A stretch of DNA of 64,000 nucleotides from Peribacillus sp. Bi96 (GTDB taxonomy: Bacteria > Bacillota > Bacilli > Bacillales > DSM-1321), in assembly GCF_918698115.1 (NCBI RefSeq), contig NZ_CAKKLV010000005.1:124001-188000 (forward strand), read 5' to 3'. The position numbers and the translations under genes are program-made. Numbering within the stretch: the first letter of the stretch is position 1; each line of letters starts with the position of its first letter. The notes under the pieces are model-generated. The model searched no databases, was not told the origin of the DNA, and saw only the letters and a program-made list of their open reading frames with translations. Of the stretch, positions 62,348 to 64,000 are shown piece after piece.

Positions 62348-63346
62348 CTAGTTGTTAAGCTGCATTTCCAAATCTTCCACTTTCTGTTTCCCCTCCAGTT
62401 TTCCTTTTTTGGCGAGAGCGATTAGTGTAATGAATTCATAGACAATATTAGCCGCGGCGGCAGCGGTGATTTGTCCATGATCGTATGCAGGTAAAACCTC
62501 AACAAGATCGAATCCGACAAAATTTATATTCGTCAATCCTCTTACAAAGCTTAAAGCATCATCAATGCTGGCCCCTGAAACTTCCGGTGTCCCCGTTCCC
62601 GGTGCATAAACGGGATCTAAAAAATCAATATCAAAAGATAAAAAGACAGGGCCGTCCGCAACTCGCTCGTGAATGACCTCTAGCATTTTTTCGACACCGA
62701 TTCGTTTATAATCGTTCGTCGTATAAACACCCAAGCCTAAATCCCGAGCGTCCTGAAGGTCTTCCGGCCCGTACAGACCGCCCCTCATACCAATTTGGAG
62801 AGATCGCGATACATCGATGAGACCCTCTTCTATTGCGCGGCGAAAAACGGTTCCATGATTGTACTTTTGATCGAAATAACTATCCCACGTATCTGAGTGA
62901 GCATCGAATTGAAGCAGGGCAACCGGTCCATGTTTTTTTGCGATTGCACGCAGCTCCCCTAGAGTGATAGAATGATCGCCTCCTAATGAAATGGGAATGA
63001 TCCCTTTTTCAATGACAGGAGTAAGCTCTTCCTCGATCTTTTTATACGTTTCTGAAATATAGCCCGGTATGATCGGAATATCCCCATAATCAATCCCTGA
63101 TATATAATCAAAAATATTAATATCTTGTTCTGGATTATAAGGGCGTAAAAGGATGGAAAAATCGCGAATGGCTTCCGGTCCGAATCTCGCACCCGTTCTA
63201 AATGATTGCCCGGAATCAAATGGAATACCCGTAATGACAAAATCCATATGTTCATCTACCTGTTCAACAAATGGAAGCCGCATGAACGTACGAACTCCGC
63301 AAAAGCGGGGCGATTTGAATGAGTCTTTCGGTTGATACTTCATCAT
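62348..63346 (-). CDS. Ureohydrolase, agmatinase/guanidino-acid hydrolase family
   Basis: 332 residues. Binuclear manganese site: LGGDHSITLG (first His), LLQFDAHSDTWD (DAHxD) and LSFDIDFLDPVYAPGTGTPE (DxD). The N-terminal FCGVRTFMRLP and GQSFRTGARFGPEAIRD are typical of SpeB-like enzymes including guanidinobutyrase and guanidinopropionase. It hydrolyses a guanidino group to an amine plus urea; agmatine is only one option and no other polyamine gene is near. ATG at 63346 has AGGAGG seven bases upstream. First gene after a sigma-54 promoter. Confidence 0.88.
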   Translation of the reverse strand: MMKYQPKDSFKSPRFCGVRTFMRLPFVEQVDEHMDFVITGIPFDSGQSFRTGARFGPEAIRDFSILLRPYNPEQDINIFDYISGIDYGDIPIIPGYISETYKKIEEELTPVIEKGIIPISLGGDHSITLGELRAIAKKHGPVALLQFDAHSDTWDSYFDQKYNHGTVFRRAIEEGLIDVSRSLQIGMRGGLYGPEDLQDARDLGLGVYTTNDYKRIGVEKMLEVIHERVADGPVFLSFDIDFLDPVYAPGTGTPEVSGASIDDALSFVRGLTNINFVGFDLVEVLPAYDHGQITAAAAANIVYEFITLIALAKKGKLEGKQKVEDLEMQLNN

Positions 63347-63427
63347 GTTACATCCTCCTAAATTTTCTTTATTCATTCCAAAGCTTTGAATAAGCGTTCG
63401 GAATTTTTAATCATACCTTTTACTTAA

Positions 63428-63442
63428 GCAAGATTCGCGCCA
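63428..63442 (-). promoter_or_regulatory. Sigma-54 (-24/-12) promoter
   Basis: TGGCGC-GAATC-TTGC on the minus strand agrees with TGGCAC-N5-TTGC at nine of ten defined bases and has the required ten-base distance between GG and GC. The predicted start is about 70 bases before the ureohydrolase ATG. Confidence 0.85.
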
Positions 63443-63490
63443 ACTATTTCCCTGCCATTAATGAGGATTGTCGTTATCCTTTTACATCAT

Positions 63491-63510
63491 TTGATTAAAA
63501 ACTTAATCAA
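63491..63510. promoter_or_regulatory. Palindromic upstream activating sequence
   Basis: TTGATTAA-AAAC-TTAATCAA is a perfect 8+8 inverted repeat about 50 bases upstream of the -24 element, and three further TTTGATT(T) motifs follow up to 63560. This is where an enhancer-binding protein should sit. The sites also lie upstream of the activator gene itself. Confidence 0.7.
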
Positions 63511-63602
63511 TTTCATATTTTTTGATTTAATTTTTGATTATTCCGACTTTTTGATTTATATTTTAATTAAGCAATATCCCTATATCCAAAGGAGTGGAAT
63601 TC

Positions 63603-64000
63603 ATGTACGACGGAATGCTCGAGGAAGAATTAAATAAGATCATTGAAACATCGAATAATAACATCCTCATTACCGATCAGGATGGAATCATTCTGTATTC
63701 CAATCCAAAGCTTTGGGAGATTTATGGTATGGAAAGTGACTCTTACATCGGAAAATCCGTCTATCAATTAGAAAAAGAAGGACTTCTAACTCCTTCCATT
63801 AACGCACTGGTTTTAAAAGAAAAGAAAGCGCAGCGGATCATGCAACAAACAAAAACGGGTCATGTTGTCATGTCGACAGGCTATCCCATTTTTAATAAGG
63901 AAGGCATTCTCGTTAGGGTAATCAGCTATGGTCAGGATCAAACCGAGATCCTGCAATTGCAAGATCAATTTGCGCAATTACAACGAAAGGTAAAGGGCTA
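63603..64000 (+). CDS. PAS-domain N-terminus of a probable sigma-54-dependent activator (cut by the window end)
   Basis: The visible 132 residues form one PAS domain: EELNKIIETSNNNILITDQDGIILYSN style entry, LWEIYGMESDSYIGKSVY, then GHVVMSTGYPIFNKEGILVR and a coiled linker ILQLQDQFAQLQ. In RocR/BkdR-type regulators exactly this segment precedes the AAA+ sigma-54 interaction domain, which would lie beyond the edge. AAAGGAG is eight bases before the ATG. Being divergent from an operon with a -24/-12 promoter supports the assignment, but the AAA+ domain is not seen here. Confidence 0.75.
   Translation, partial: MYDGMLEEELNKIIETSNNNILITDQDGIILYSNPKLWEIYGMESDSYIGKSVYQLEKEGLLTPSINALVLKEKKAQRIMQQTKTGHVVMSTGYPIFNKEGILVRVISYGQDQTEILQLQDQFAQLQRKVKG

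Overview
The window comes from a low-GC Firmicute of the Bacillaceae. Ribosome binding sites are strong and purine-rich, TTG and GTG starts are common, and the gene content is very Bacillus-like: kimA under a ydaO (c-di-AMP) riboswitch, an eps/ywq-type polysaccharide cluster, prkA-yhbH, queG-yhbB-trmL, glsA with glnKL, and yfiYZ-yfhA with yusV. The set resembles the Peribacillus (Bacillus simplex) group, but species is an inference. Most genes lie on the minus strand.

Layout. 1-5.4 kb: the 5' part of kimA with its riboswitch, then a gtrA-ykoT-ykoS membrane-glycosylation cassette bracketed by degenerate direct copies of the kimA leader region. 5.5-11.1 kb: a cytochrome P450, a small ORF, an amino-acid permease, and a GntR regulator with a CynX-type exporter. 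11.6-13.1 kb: an orphan AtxA/Mga-type regulator. 14.2-22.8 kb: a minus-strand exopolysaccharide operon with a nucleotide-sugar dehydrogenase, a BY-kinase modulator/kinase/phosphatase triad, and the four enzymes of a diacetylbacillosamine-type priming pathway (epsC, L, M, N-like), but no glycosyltransferase or flippase in this span. 23.2-27.3 kb: a lipoprotein and a large secreted adhesin with six 68-residue repeats.

28.4-33.1 kb: prkA and yhbH with several small genes between and around them. 33.4-38.8 kb: a glutamine-response locus of permease, glutaminase and divergent GlnK/GlnL two-component system, with a good GlnL box in the intergenic region. 38.9-42.7 kb: a Fur-boxed hydroxamate-siderophore ABC importer. 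42.9-47.7 kb: nitroreductase, trmL, amidase, queG, a B3/B4-domain protein and tRNA-Gly. 47.9-58.8 kb: a YbjN-like protein, a FUSC transporter, oxidoreductases, a GNAT, two unrecognised AT-rich genes, a P-loop kinase-like protein, an lmrAB-like efflux pair with operator, and a 30-residue holin-like toxin.

58.9-64 kb: the most interesting block. A catabolic operon (ureohydrolase, Na+/solute symporter, class II aldolase-fold enzyme, D-2-hydroxyacid dehydrogenase) reads from a canonical -24/-12 sigma-54 promoter. It is divergent from a PAS-domain gene that looks like the start of its sigma-54 activator and is cut by the window end. A perfect 8+8 bp palindrome in between is the likely enhancer. 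The substrate is unknown.
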